In this document: piece by piece, positions 9,583-18,892 of the stretch | Position numbering within the stretch: position 1 is the first letter of the stretch | Layout of the letters: every line of letters starts with the position of its first letter | From: Chara braunii | Taxonomy: Eukaryota; Streptophyta; Charophyceae; Charales; Characeae | Assembly: GCA_003427395.1 (NCBI GenBank) | Contig: BFEA01000076.1 | Location: 3,030,358-3,055,938 of the forward strand | DNA: 25,581 nucleotides | Direction: 5' to 3' | Notes under the pieces: generated by a model | Told to the model about the DNA's origin: nothing | Seen by the model: only the letters and a program-made list of their open reading frames with translations | Databases searched by the model: none | Position numbers and translations under genes: made by a program

Positions 9583-9822
9583 GAACAACCTGGTTAGGGT
9601 CGTTCTTTTCCATTCTCAAATCGAACAGGCTGGTTAGGGCCATTCCTTTTCATTCTCAAGTCGAACAGCCTCGTTAGGGCCATTCCTTTCCATTCTCAAG
9701 TCGAACAGTCTGGTTAGGGTCATTCCTTTCCATTTTGAAGTCGAACAACCTGGTTAGGGTCATTCCTTTCCATTCTCAAGTCGAACAGCCTGGTTGGGAC
9801 CATTCCTTTCCATTCTCAATGT
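9583..9822 (+). repeat. 40-bp tandem repeat, six copies
   Basis: GAACARCCTGGTTAGGG-type units start at 9583, 9623, 9663, 9703, 9743 and 9783, exactly 40 bp apart, each ending CATTCCTTTCCATTCTCAAG. Copies differ at only a few positions, so the array is fairly recent. Confidence 0.95.
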
Positions 9823-10587
9823 TAGTGCCCGAGGGGGTGGGCCTCGAGGTTACGGATCTCATTTCTGTCTTGGAGGTTAGAAGGTGGCCATCTCATCTTT
9901 TGCATGATGTTCTCTTTCTTCCATTTTTCACAGCAATGTACTATCCATTTCATTTCTCACAGTAATGTACTATCCATGCATGCATCTGACTTAGTGTCTA
10001 GTACTCGAGTTGGGGCTCGCGACCCCAAGTAGCACTAGCCCACCCGGTCGTTCATCCATAAGAAAAGACAGAGGCGCCCCTTCCATTTTCACTCTTCCTG
10101 ATCACTCCGGTTTCGGCTATTCTCAGACTCATTCATGACTCAGTTGGATTAGGCTCCTAGAGAAGGAGTGTTTTTCACGCCCCTTAACCCATAGCTTCCC
10201 TAACCTCTCTTGACCAACATTTAATGCCTTGCTTTGCTCGTCAATCCATACTCCAAATTTCTTTCCTCAAAAAGCACAATCCTCATTCCATTCAAATTTC
10301 ACAATACACCCTTCTCAACTGTTCTCATCCCATGCCCTATATCCTTGTCTTGTGTACCCACTTTCGAAGGTAGCTCATCCAAAAGTAGCCTTAATATGCT
10401 ATCTTCTAATCTTATCACGACACAGTCTTAGCTGACCCTTCCATTACTCATCCTTTGCAAGTTTACTCATACTGTACACATTTTGCTCCAATGTTTTGCA
10501 ATTCAGCAATAAAACCAGGATTCTTTCCCAACACTCAATCAACATCTATTGCCTATTGCTGTCCTATGCCTCGACTTGCTCGTTTCT
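9823..10587. other. No recognisable gene
   Basis: The sequence is unique. Small features are a two-copy direct repeat with AATGTACTATCCAT about 29 bp apart (9929-9975) and a hairpin TTGGGG-CTCGCGA-CCCCAA around 10010-10030. I see no supported coding frame. Confidence 0.4.
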
Positions 10588-11607
10588 TTATCCACCCTGT
10601 TCCTCAGCTGGTTGTCTAACCCCCAGGCCGAAGGTCTCGATTTCTCTCCTTATCCTCACAATTTTTCGTAACTCTGCCTCGCTGAAAAAATCCAGTGGTA
10701 TGGCTTCCACCTTTGCCCTTGCGAGTTCCCGAGTCTTGACAATCCATTCGTGTCTGATCACATTGGTCCACTGCTGAAACTAATGACTGGGTGTTGGTCC
10801 AAAGTCGTCCTCCCATCTGAGAGCCCCGTCGCCCGGCTGGTGCATCGGAGGCCGCCCCTCTTCCCTAGGTCTTCTGATCTCATCCCTCTCATACCCACTG
10901 TTGATTTCTATGACTTCTCGTACATCCTCCTCCTCGTCCTCCTCGCCTTCTGTCTGTATGAGGCTATACTCACCTGCAAGGTTCTTCGGATCGTAGGTAA
11001 ATGAAATCTCTGTCCCCGTTCCATACCCCTCACAACTGTCGTGGCCGCTTCGTCCTTCAAGCGGACTTTCCCTTCTTTCCTCACTCTCCTCGTGTTCGTC
11101 GCGCATGTCTTGTCCCCCCTCGCTTTCCCCATGCCAAGTCACACGTCGCTTGCCCCTGTTAACTCCTTCCTCATCAAAGACGTGAACCTTTTCTCCCATC
11201 TCCACATTGCCTCCTTCTTCCACTTCTGCCTTTTCCTTCCCTCCCTCACTGTCAGACGAGATTTTTATACTTTTTCCCTCGCGGAGGGGTGAGGGTTTCC
11301 TACATAAGCATTTCCTTCCACCCCTGCGTAGCACTGGCCCACCCATGAGTCCTATGTACAACTTTCTCTTCGCTGCCCTCCTCCCTTGGCTTGGTCCTGC
11401 TTCCTCCCCTCCGGTAGGCCTGTTGACCGCCCCGCTCTCGTTCTCGTTGCCGAATTTTATTTTTTTTGTTTTTTCTTGCTTTTCTCCTAGGTCCTGTATA
11501 ACAAAACAACACCCGCAATGCCCCACATACGCACGTTCCCCCCAGTCCGGTAGACTGCTCCCCTTTCCCAAAAAAATGCCCCAAGTATCTTTCGCATCAT
11601 GCCTCTT
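10588..11607 (-). pseudogene. ORF3: acidic, low-complexity protein downstream of integrase, one in-frame stop
   Basis: A minus-strand frame is open from just after TAA 11608-11610 to TAG 10780-10782, and in the same frame it continues for 63 more sense codons to TAA 10588-10590. The downstream part looks coding (QQWTNVIRHEWIVKTRELAR, then alternating charged and hydrophobic residues), so the TAG is probably a premature stop (for example from CAG). The protein is Glu/Arg/Gly-rich with a basic stretch (GRRAAKRK) and a strongly acidic run (EGEEDEEED). There is no signal peptide, membrane segment or Env-like feature. The start is uncertain: the first in-frame ATG is 11346. Shifting the T7 run near 11574 by one base would join an upstream ATGATG at about 11600. 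I do not recognise the family. Confidence 0.5.
11494..11500 (-). promoter_or_regulatory. Possible 3' splice acceptor (TATACAG) before ORF3
   Basis: The minus strand reads TGTTTTGTTATACAG, a T-rich run ending in CAG. Similar TATGCAG words precede ORF2 (19703-19709) and gag (18439-18445). Treating them as splice acceptors is inference. Confidence 0.25.
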
Positions 11608-11612
11608 TTATA
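11605..11612 (-). promoter_or_regulatory. TATA-box-like element (TATAAAAG)
   Basis: A consensus TATA word lies on the minus strand between the end of pol and ORF3, preceded by a purine-rich stretch. It could drive a separate ORF3 transcript or be the U3 TATA box of a decayed LTR. A similar TATAAAGA lies upstream of gag at 18518-18525. Confidence 0.35.
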
Positions 11613-11847
11613 CATTTCCCTCCCTTATGTAAAAAGCGTCGTTTGGGAAAATCCCATTTTTTTCCCGTAAAAAACTATGGTACAATGCCCCAAACATCCC
11701 TTCCCGTCGTCGCACAAGCCAAATATTGCAAACCCCCAAATCATGCTGCCTTTCACCCTCAGTCAGTCCAAGCCATTGCCCCACTCCCCAAAAATGACAG
11801 TCTCATGGACATGGTCAGAGACAACCATAGTGTGGGCAAGGCTATGG

Positions 11848-13030
11848 TCAGTCTTTAACTTGTGGCCCCTCAGTTTCCTTATCTTCGGCCTCCAGAAGCC
11901 ATTGTTCCACTGACTCCCGACTTAGAAACCTGACCAATCATTGCCCCGGGAAGGGCCCTTTCAATCTAGTTTCATCAAACTCTTCCAGTTCGAAGGTGTT
12001 AAGTCTGACCCGCTTGGCGACCCGGTAGGGGCCTTTGAACCTTCATCCCAGCCGTCCCGACCAAGTACTCTTTAGTGCCGAGTTCCTTAGCAATACCATC
12101 TCTCCCACTTGAAGTGGCTCCTTTCTGACATTCGTAACCTGGTCCCACCTGGCTTTATCCCTCATTCTGCTATCTAGTACGCGGTTGGCGATGTCTTCCA
12201 TGACCTCCTCGTTCTTAAGGATCTGTTGACATCTTGCCTCGATTAACTCTTCAGTAGTCATTTGCAGATCATCATCTAGCCTATTCCAGGTAGATACCAA
12301 GGTTTCCACTCGAAAATCGATCTCTCTTCCGTACCAAAGCTCTGCCGGGATACATCCTGTTGTCCATTTAGGGGTCATATTCTCTGCAAAGACAGCCTGC
12401 TTAAGATACCTAGGCCAGTTCCCCAGATGGTCCGCTGCAAGCTTTGCAATCGTGTTCTTCAAGGTTCGGTGCCCCCTTTCCACAGGTGCATTAGCCTCAG
12501 GGTGATACGGCTCGATGAGTTTGATCGGTACGCAGAGTCTTTTAAGCATCCTCAATACTTCTTGGTTCACAAACTTCGTCCCATTGTCTGCTATAAACCT
12601 CCTCACGAAAGGATGCCTCAAGTAGAAGTCTTTTATCCAGTCCGCCACACTCCTCCCTGTCTTTTTCTTGAGGGCGACCGCCTCCACGAACCCACTCAAG
12701 TTGTTTCACGCATCTAGAATATACGTGTACCCATCCATTGATACGAGCATGACCGCAAGGTCGAGGTGGACCAGATGTCCCGGCCCTAGCACCCGCGTTG
12801 GTCTAAGCAACTCGAAGACCCGCACCGAGCTTCGTTCTTGGCAAATAAGGCAAGTCTGGCAGTATGTGGCGACCATGCCTGCCATGCCTGGCCAATAATA
12901 GAGTGAAGTCATTTTTGCAAGCGTTCCTTTGGACGACCGATGACCTCTAGCCAACCCATCGTGCATTGCCTGGATAACATCTACTTGCCTAGATCTTCCG
13001 CACACAACCCTTCTGGCATAGCACCTTCCT
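11848..13030 (-). pseudogene. pol: Integrase region of Ty3/gypsy pol (decayed)
   Basis: Retroelement integrase inserts the cDNA into host DNA. The HHCC zinc finger is visible (MHDGLARGH, then YCQTC; H-x6-H-x26-C-x2-C), followed by YYWPGM. The catalytic triad is complete: D in VHLDLAV, D in IADNGTKF and E in APVERGHR, with exactly 35 residues between the last two. The C-terminal part carries WSGR and FKGPYRVAKR. The frame is broken by a shift against the upstream RNase H frame (about 12985-13020), by TGA 12706-12708 (where related elements usually have Arg), by TGA 12043-12045 (probably Trp TGG) and by TGA 11938-11940. The frame finally ends at TGA 11848-11850. No chromodomain is recognisable. 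Confidence 0.92.
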
Positions 13031-14306
13031 CCCTTCGGAACAAATGGCCGCCCCTTAGGACGTACCTTTCGGCTTCTTCTCTTGCTTTAATACTGACTTC
13101 CATAGTTTGTTTGTTTCCTACCAATAACAACCCGATCTCCCGAAAGAGCCCTTCGTATGATTGGACATAGAAAAACTCCTCTCCTTCCTTACTCCCATCT
13201 TTTCCTTCCTGCATCTGGTTTACCACCCATTGCAACGTTTTCCTTTCCCAAGATTCCACTAAGCTCATCACTGCTTCCCGGTCTCCCTCGACCGCCATTG
13301 CTATTAATTCGTCTTTCGGTCCTACTATCGCTCCCCATGAGTTATTTTCTTCTCTGCATCCTCGAGTGGTGACTGATCCTTCTCTAAGTTCTGCTACTAC
13401 GGCAGGTGCCCCCTTCTCCAAAGTCTGGATCAATAGTTCTCCCGACGTGCATCCTTCGCTCATCCTTTCATTATCCACCGCAAGAGTTCCTCCTTCGTAT
13501 TCGAGGAACGCGTCTATAGGCTCCGCATCCTCCACCCCTTCGGGAGTGATGCAGACCCGGCTGAGCCCATCAGCCTTGTTCCTGATCCCCGCAATCCGTT
13601 CGATCTTATAATCGAACTGCCAGATAAATCCTACCCATCTCCCCACCGTCGGATCTATAGGCCTGTAATTCTTTAGAGTCCCTGTGAGATTCGTCGGATC
13701 GATCCTTAAGATGAATCGCCTCCCAAATAGGTAGGCCTGGAAGGTCTTAAGGCAATGCAGGATGGCTAGGACTTCCTTCTTGAATTGCGAGTACCGCCGT
13801 TCTGCGGAGTTCAGGGTTCTACTTTCGAACCTAATTGGCCTCTCTTTTCCTCCCTCGTCCCTTTGAATCAGTACGCCTCCTACGACCAAGGGCCCTCCAT
13901 CTGTTTCCAGGATGAATGGTCGTCCTACCTCATCATTAAAGCAAGGCGTCGACAAACCGACCTGCTCCGATGTTAGAATGTCCTTGAGGGTCTGGACGGC
14001 CCCCTCTCGCTTCTCCGTCCAATCCATGGTTCCTTCTTCCCTGATCATAGCCCGGATAGGCTCAACAATATTGGCAAAGTTCTTAATGAAGATCCTCCAA
14101 AAGCCGACTACGCCTAGAAACGGCCTTACCTCCGTCGTCCTGCGCAGCGGTGTCGGCCACTGTGATATATTGTCGGTCTTTGCCGGATCCGACTTCCTGC
14201 CGTAAGCACAGCAACGAAATTCTGGTATAGTTACCTCTGGTACTGCTGGGATACTCTTTGGTCTACTAGTTGTAATGTTGTATGCTAGGAACCGGCGGAG
14301 TAAGTC
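12981..14306 (-). pseudogene. pol: RT thumb/connection, RNase H and linker of Ty3/gypsy pol
   Basis: This region is in frame with the reverse transcriptase, following the stop at 14307. FLGVVGFWR marks the RT thumb/connection. RNase H, which degrades the RNA of the RNA-DNA hybrid, has its acidic residues: D in FILETDGG, E in RRYSQFKKEV, D in FILRIDPTNL and D in NKADGLSRV. As in many elements with a related RNase H, the first Asp is followed by GG instead of AS. A linker of about 200 residues leads to YEGLFREIG and GGHLFRR, typical of the run-in to the integrase zinc finger. The frame ends at TAG 12981 because of a frameshift; integrase continues in another frame. There is no second (archaeal-type) RNase H, which argues against the Tat/Ogre lineage. 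Confidence 0.92.
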
Positions 14307-15185
14307 CTAGATGTCCTGCATGTGGTCCCACACAAAACGTCGGATCCCTGGCTGGACTTCCGTCTCGTCCTTCTCCTGCGCGCCTTTGATCGGATTGTCA
14401 TTAATGTAAGGCTCACATTTTTCTGGGAACATGTCCCCGGCCACGGCGAGCATCCTGCGTTGCGCTTCGGCCACCGCGTTTGCGAATCCCATAGGGGTCA
14501 CTTGCATCTGTAGCTGGCCTACGGGGGTGTGCATAGCGGTGTATGACTTGTTCCGAACATCCAACGAAAGTTGGTCGTACCCTGAGTACAGATCTATCAA
14601 GGAGTAAATGCTCTGACCGGCGTGCGATTCTGCTAATAAGTCAGCTTGAGGTAGCGAGCCAACATCCCAGATGGTTACCGCATTCAACTTCTGCAGATCC
14701 TGAATCCACCTCAGTGTCTTGATAGGCTTTCGAAAGACGAACCACCGGTTTGTGTATGGCGATGCCGTAGGCTCCGCAACGAAGGAGTCCATCTTTGCTC
14801 GGAGGAGGTCTGTTACTTCTCCTGCTATCCCGAATTCATAGGATGGCCCCTTGTCATTCCAGCACTCATGTTCTACCGTGTGGATTCTGAGCGGAGGGAT
14901 CAGTTTCGCATCCAGTCGTCCCTTTTGGCGATCACTAAAGGTAAATGTCAGGTGAAACTCCCGGCAGGTCCATTTGATCAGGCGGTTTTTTTCTTCCGTT
15001 AAGAACCCGTCTATCCCTATCTTCATTGTGTCAGCTACCGCATCTGGTATCCGATGTTCCTCCGTCGCCCTTCTTTCTCGGATCATTCGAAGGACCTCTT
15101 CCTCCTTCTCCATAGCCTCTTCCTTTGATGTCTCCAACAGGATCGAGACCGGTTTTGCTTTCTTCCCTACCGGCTTGTACTTTCG
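14307..15185 (-). pseudogene. pol: Reverse transcriptase of Ty3/gypsy pol, active site altered
   Basis: Reverse transcriptase copies element RNA into DNA. Ordered motifs are visible: SPYTNRWFVFRKP, LRWIQDLQKLN, SLIDLYSGYDQ (first catalytic Asp), VTPMGFANAVAEAQRRM, then the YxDD box, which reads YINDNPIKG. The first Asp of the box is Asn (codon AAT, 14400-14402), a change that should abolish polymerase activity. A TAG at 14307-14309 interrupts the frame just after FVWDHMQDI, and the frame then continues into the RT thumb. The protease-linker frame and the RT frame are offset by one base near 15170-15190. The NPIKG extension after the box marks a particular Ty3/gypsy subgroup that I cannot name with certainty. 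Confidence 0.94.
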
Positions 15186-16522
15186 AACACTTCCTTCCGG
15201 GATCTTTCCCTTAAAAAATGAACAGTCAGAATCGCCCCCGTCGCCTCTACGACTCGTGGTTGAATACTAACTAGTTTTCCATTCAGGCAATATCCCTTTT
15301 GCAACTCCCCTTCGAACTTGGCCAAGGCCGCTGAGTCCACTCCTACCTTGTGGTATCTGAGAGCCTTGATAAGTTGTAACAGATCGGGGATCTCGAGCGC
15401 GACTTCTGGCACGTCTATGCGTACTTCTTTCCGTTTGGGCAGGCTAGCACCAAGTTCGACCTTTGACTTCTTTTCCGCTACCATAACACCTAGGGCTTCG
15501 TCCTTCCGCCTCCTCTTCTTCTGGGGCAGGCCCATCTTGATCCACTCCTTCTTGTTGAATGCTTCCTCAATCATGATTTCTACCCTTTCTCTCATACCCT
15601 CCATCCGTGCGAAAGCCCCTTTTCGCGTGCTATCCTCGAACGATGGCGACCATGTTGCGAGTTTCCCCTTTTTCGGGGGGTCTCCTCCCGTTCCAAGGAG
15701 TCGGAGGAGCTCTCCCCGGCCGGTCACAGGATCCTCAATGTCTACCATGTATGAACCATCGTGCAAGTGCATGCCTATCATCTCCACGTTCGCGGACCAC
15801 GGTCTCCCAAGGATTATGTCGTGGTCCATTTCCTCCATTACGGTCATCCGCTGAAACGACCAGATCGATTCCTTGACTCCTACCTTTACAGCACACTTCG
15901 TAACGTACCCAGCGAACGGGATTTCCCTGCCCACTCCCCGGATGCTCCTTGTTACTTCCTTGTTTATCATACATCCCGTGATCGTTGCGAAATATCTTCT
16001 TATGAGAGTGATTTCTGCTCCCCCGTCTACTAATGCGTCGGTATGATGACTCCCGATCTGGATTTTCAGTTTCCCTACGGGCAGCGCATGAAAGCTAAGC
16101 TTCGTCCCAAGTGGTGATCTCATGACTTTGCCGCCCTCTTGGTCGGGCAAGCTCAAACGAATGTCTGCAAAGGCTTTTTCGAGATCCTCCAAGTCCCCGT
16201 GACTCCTCTGAAGGTTAGCCACTTCTTGCGGAACTTCCTCCTCCCTCTCCCCTTCTAGTAATTCGGGGTTGTCGTCTATTTCTACTCGCCGCCAAGTCAA
16301 CAGTTGTCTAAGCCCTTTGAGTAACCTAGGGCTAGCCTGCAGCATGGTCTGAAAAGACACTGACACCATGGTTCCTAGTAACTTGCTAATGGTGTCGTCG
16401 AGCTCAGGCAAGGTCAAGATCGGAATTTGATACCGAAACTTCTTCTTAGCGGAGGTAACTTTGTCCGCAGGCTCCTCTTCCCTAGGCTTCCCATAGACTT
16501 TCTCTGGTTCCTCAGCCTCAGG
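15167..16522 (-). pseudogene. pol: Aspartic protease and flanking linker of Ty3/gypsy pol
   Basis: This frame follows gag through the TAA at 16523. The retropepsin-like region runs from about VGKLKIQIGSHHTDALVDGG (Asp codon 16025-16027) to DHDIILGRPWSANVEMIG (about 15800). The catalytic triplet reads DGG where DSG or DTG is usual; the surrounding ALVD-GAEITLI and ILGRPW are normal for the family. The upstream part (ISKLLGTMVSVSFQTML, then LTWRRVEIDDNPELLEG) is the linker between gag and protease, and the downstream part is the basic linker to RT. It is open for 416 codons and ends at TAG 15167, where the RT frame takes over after a one-base shift. Confidence 0.85.
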
Positions 16523-16753
16523 TTATGCCTGGGGTTCGGAGCTTCCGGCGACCTCCTCCATAATGGTGTCACGGTTAATCCTTATCCCAGCCGTTCCTAG
16601 TCGAGTGGTTGCGTTCACCCTATCACGTTCGTCGTTTTCCAAGATAAAGTTGGCCTGCGGCCCGCGGCCCCGCAGTTGATCCCAAATGATATCGACCACT
16701 GGCTCAGCTTCCACGGCCGCTATCTCTAACCCATTGAGCATGATGACGGCTCA
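16523..16753 (-). pseudogene. Gag-protease linker segment between two in-frame stops
   Basis: This short piece in the gag frame is bounded by TGA 16751-16753 and TAA 16523-16525. It reads AVIMLNGLEIAAVEAEPV and then an acidic linker (EVAGSSEPQA, stop, PEAEEPEKVYG). The frame is unchanged on both sides, so the original element read gag and protease as one open frame. Confidence 0.8.
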
Positions 16754-18427
16754 TCGCATTCCTCCTGGTGAGTTCCAATTCACCCGCTCTCCCTGTGGTC
16801 CGAATATCTCTCCCTTTAATGACCTGCTGCATCTCCTTTTTAGGATATCAAGGTTGAGCTTTGGGCATGCACGCACATAATGTCCCATCGCGGTACAGTA
16901 CTTGTATTGCTCGTTAGCAGGATCTCTCCGTCCGAATCCCCGGTTGGCTACTCCTGGCGGAACCACAGCTTCCTGGGGAGGGAGGGCGGGTCGGGATACT
17001 TGCGCCTGCATAACTAGTAGCGCGCCTTCCATTTTTTCAATTTTGTTGTCGACCCCGTGCACCCGCTCATGTAGACTTTCAATCCCCTTCTTTACCTTGT
17101 CGCCTGCTCTACCGGTCAGATCTATGACCTCCGCTTCCTTAAGCAAGGCCAATGTCTTCATTACTACCGTCTTTTTGGTCAAATCCGTTACTGTACTGAA
17201 ATCATCGTCCCTAGTGTTTACAAATTTGCTCGTCCGTTGGTAAGCCGACAGAATCTTGTCCTTGTCGAACTCGGAGAACTGTCTGAGGAAGTACTTACTC
17301 ATTATTCGGTCCGTGACCCCGGGGATTCTTAGTGCTACCAAAGTAAACTCCCGTAGGAAGTCATTGTACGTTGCAAAGTTCTTCCTCTGGACTGCCGTTA
17401 AATCGACCTCCGTTGCCATCTTATCTGCTACCAGATATTTTCTCATCATCACATCTCGGGTTTCTTTCCAAGACCGGCTCGTGGCCACAATGGCTATTAT
17501 GTCCCGCCCTAGGCTCAAAGACACATGCTGCCCCAAGTGGTCCATCTTCTCTTCTTCGGTCCATTTCAACAACGCAGTCAGATTCTCGTAATCTATCAGG
17601 AATTTCGTGATGTTCGCCCCATCAAACGTCAACTTTTTCTTAGCATCCGCTAGGTAGCCTTGATTTTTGTTTAGTGCTCGCGCGAGGGACGACACTATCT
17701 TCTTAAGGCCGCCCTCAGAGTTGCTGGCCTCGCCTGGCATACTGTTATTCGGACCTTCCTTGCCGGCCTTCTGCCCCTCCCTGGTTTTCATAGTTCCTTC
17801 CGGGTCAAACCATCCCAACACTCTTTCCCTAAGGCTTCAAAGTCCTTCGCATCCTCGTGCTACTGCTGGCGGGGTCGGCAGGCGGCTAGCCCTACTATCC
17901 ATGGCTGGCGGAGTCGTAACCTTTTCTGCTTCCATCCCCGGGGGGTTCTCTCTCTCTTTCCTTCTCTTGCTCGACGTTCCCCCACGGTCACTACCTTTAT
18001 CCCCTTGTCCAGTTCCACCTCGGCTGGTTTTCCGTTCGTCCCGGGGTTCCTCCTGCAGAGGGCCTTCTTCGTTCCCAGTCATCATTTCCTCAATCAATTT
18101 TGCCTTGTATTCCGCGGTCCTCTTTTCTATCTCGGCTGGTTTGCGCCTTGCATCTGTGACCCTTACTTTCTTAGACACGGCTCCTTCCGAGTTTCGGGGG
18201 TTTGTCCTATCCTTATTTCTGCTCTCTTTGGTCTCCTGAGTCCCTTGCCTGCTTCCCCCGGCTTTCCCAGAACTTTCTCCCGTGGAGATTTCCTTCCGGT
18301 TCCCTTTGGTACCATCCGGATTTATCGATTCTCTGTCCTTCTGCCCCCGTTCGCCTTGTGCGGCACTGCCCCCTAAGCCTGGTTCTCCTTCACTCTTACG
18401 GTTATCTGTCTCCTCCTCCGTTGCCAT
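16754..18427 (-). pseudogene. gag: Gag (capsid and nucleocapsid) of the Ty3/gypsy element
   Basis: Gag forms the virus-like particle and binds element RNA. I place the start at ATG 18425-18427 (MATEEETDNRKSEG); the frame is open a few codons further up but has no ATG there. Residues 1-196 are highly charged and low in complexity. Codon 197 is TGA (17837-17839); the same frame continues into the capsid (KLTFDGANITKFLIDYENL at about residues 265-285, to about 430). Near residue 510 is a CCHC zinc knuckle whose first Cys is Tyr: YKYC-TAMG-H-YVRA-C. The frame meets TGA at codon 559. The upstream leader has a TATA-like word (18518-18525) and TATGCAG (18439-18445). Confidence 0.88.
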
Positions 18428-18892
18428 TTTGCCTGGTTCTGCATAAGCCAAAGAATTCCCAGGACACACGCAATGCGAGGTATTTAGGTTCCCTAGGCTC
18501 CCAACTCTGTTGGCTTATCTTTATAGCCCCCTTTCCTATCCCCGTTTCCTGATTGCCCTTCCTTAAGGAGGAGCCACGATTGGCCCTGCCGCCCATACGG
18601 GCTATGAACGTGACTTGGCTTCCTTTATGACATGCTCATTTGTAGTGCCCTTGTCCCGTCGGCCAATGCGAGGGAGTCCGGGTTAGGCATCCTGTTAGGG
18701 GAAGTCTTCCCGAGCAGTGTTTCCTATTTTTGACCTTCAGGGTTATGGTCAATCATTAGAAGTCTGCCCCCTTCTTTATTTTTCTAGTGGGTTTTAGCCA
18801 TCCACGTCCGAGGCCCCGTTCTTATTCCCATCGACGAACTTCCGTACGCAGCGAACTATACTCGATCTGCCCTATCGACCCGCCTGCGGATG
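18428..18892 (-). promoter_or_regulatory. Leader between ORF2 and gag
   Basis: This is about 465 bp without a coding frame. On minus it holds TGACCATAACCCTG (18738-18751), a TATA-like TATAAAGA (18518-18525), GCATTGCG (18469-18476) and TATGCAG (18439-18445). Close matches to these four words occur in the same order before ORF3 (11837-11850, 11605-11612, 11514-11521, 11494-11500). It may be an internal promoter/leader, or the remains of an LTR. Confidence 0.4.
18518..18525 (-). promoter_or_regulatory. TATA-box-like element (TATAAAGA) before gag
   Basis: It is a TATA word on the minus strand 91 bp upstream of the gag ATG, preceded by a purine-rich stretch (AGGAAAGGGGGC). The position fits a promoter for gag-pol separate from ORF1 and ORF2. 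Confidence 0.35.

Noticed and set aside
10588-10782. Homology of the ORF3 C terminus (IVRIRREIE) with ORF1/ORF2 C termini (IIRREV/IIRREI)
   Set aside because: The match is about eight residues of common helix-type sequence with no support on either side; probably coincidence.
17667-18239. 190-codon plus-strand frame over gag
   Set aside because: It is the antisense shadow of the charged N-terminal part of gag.
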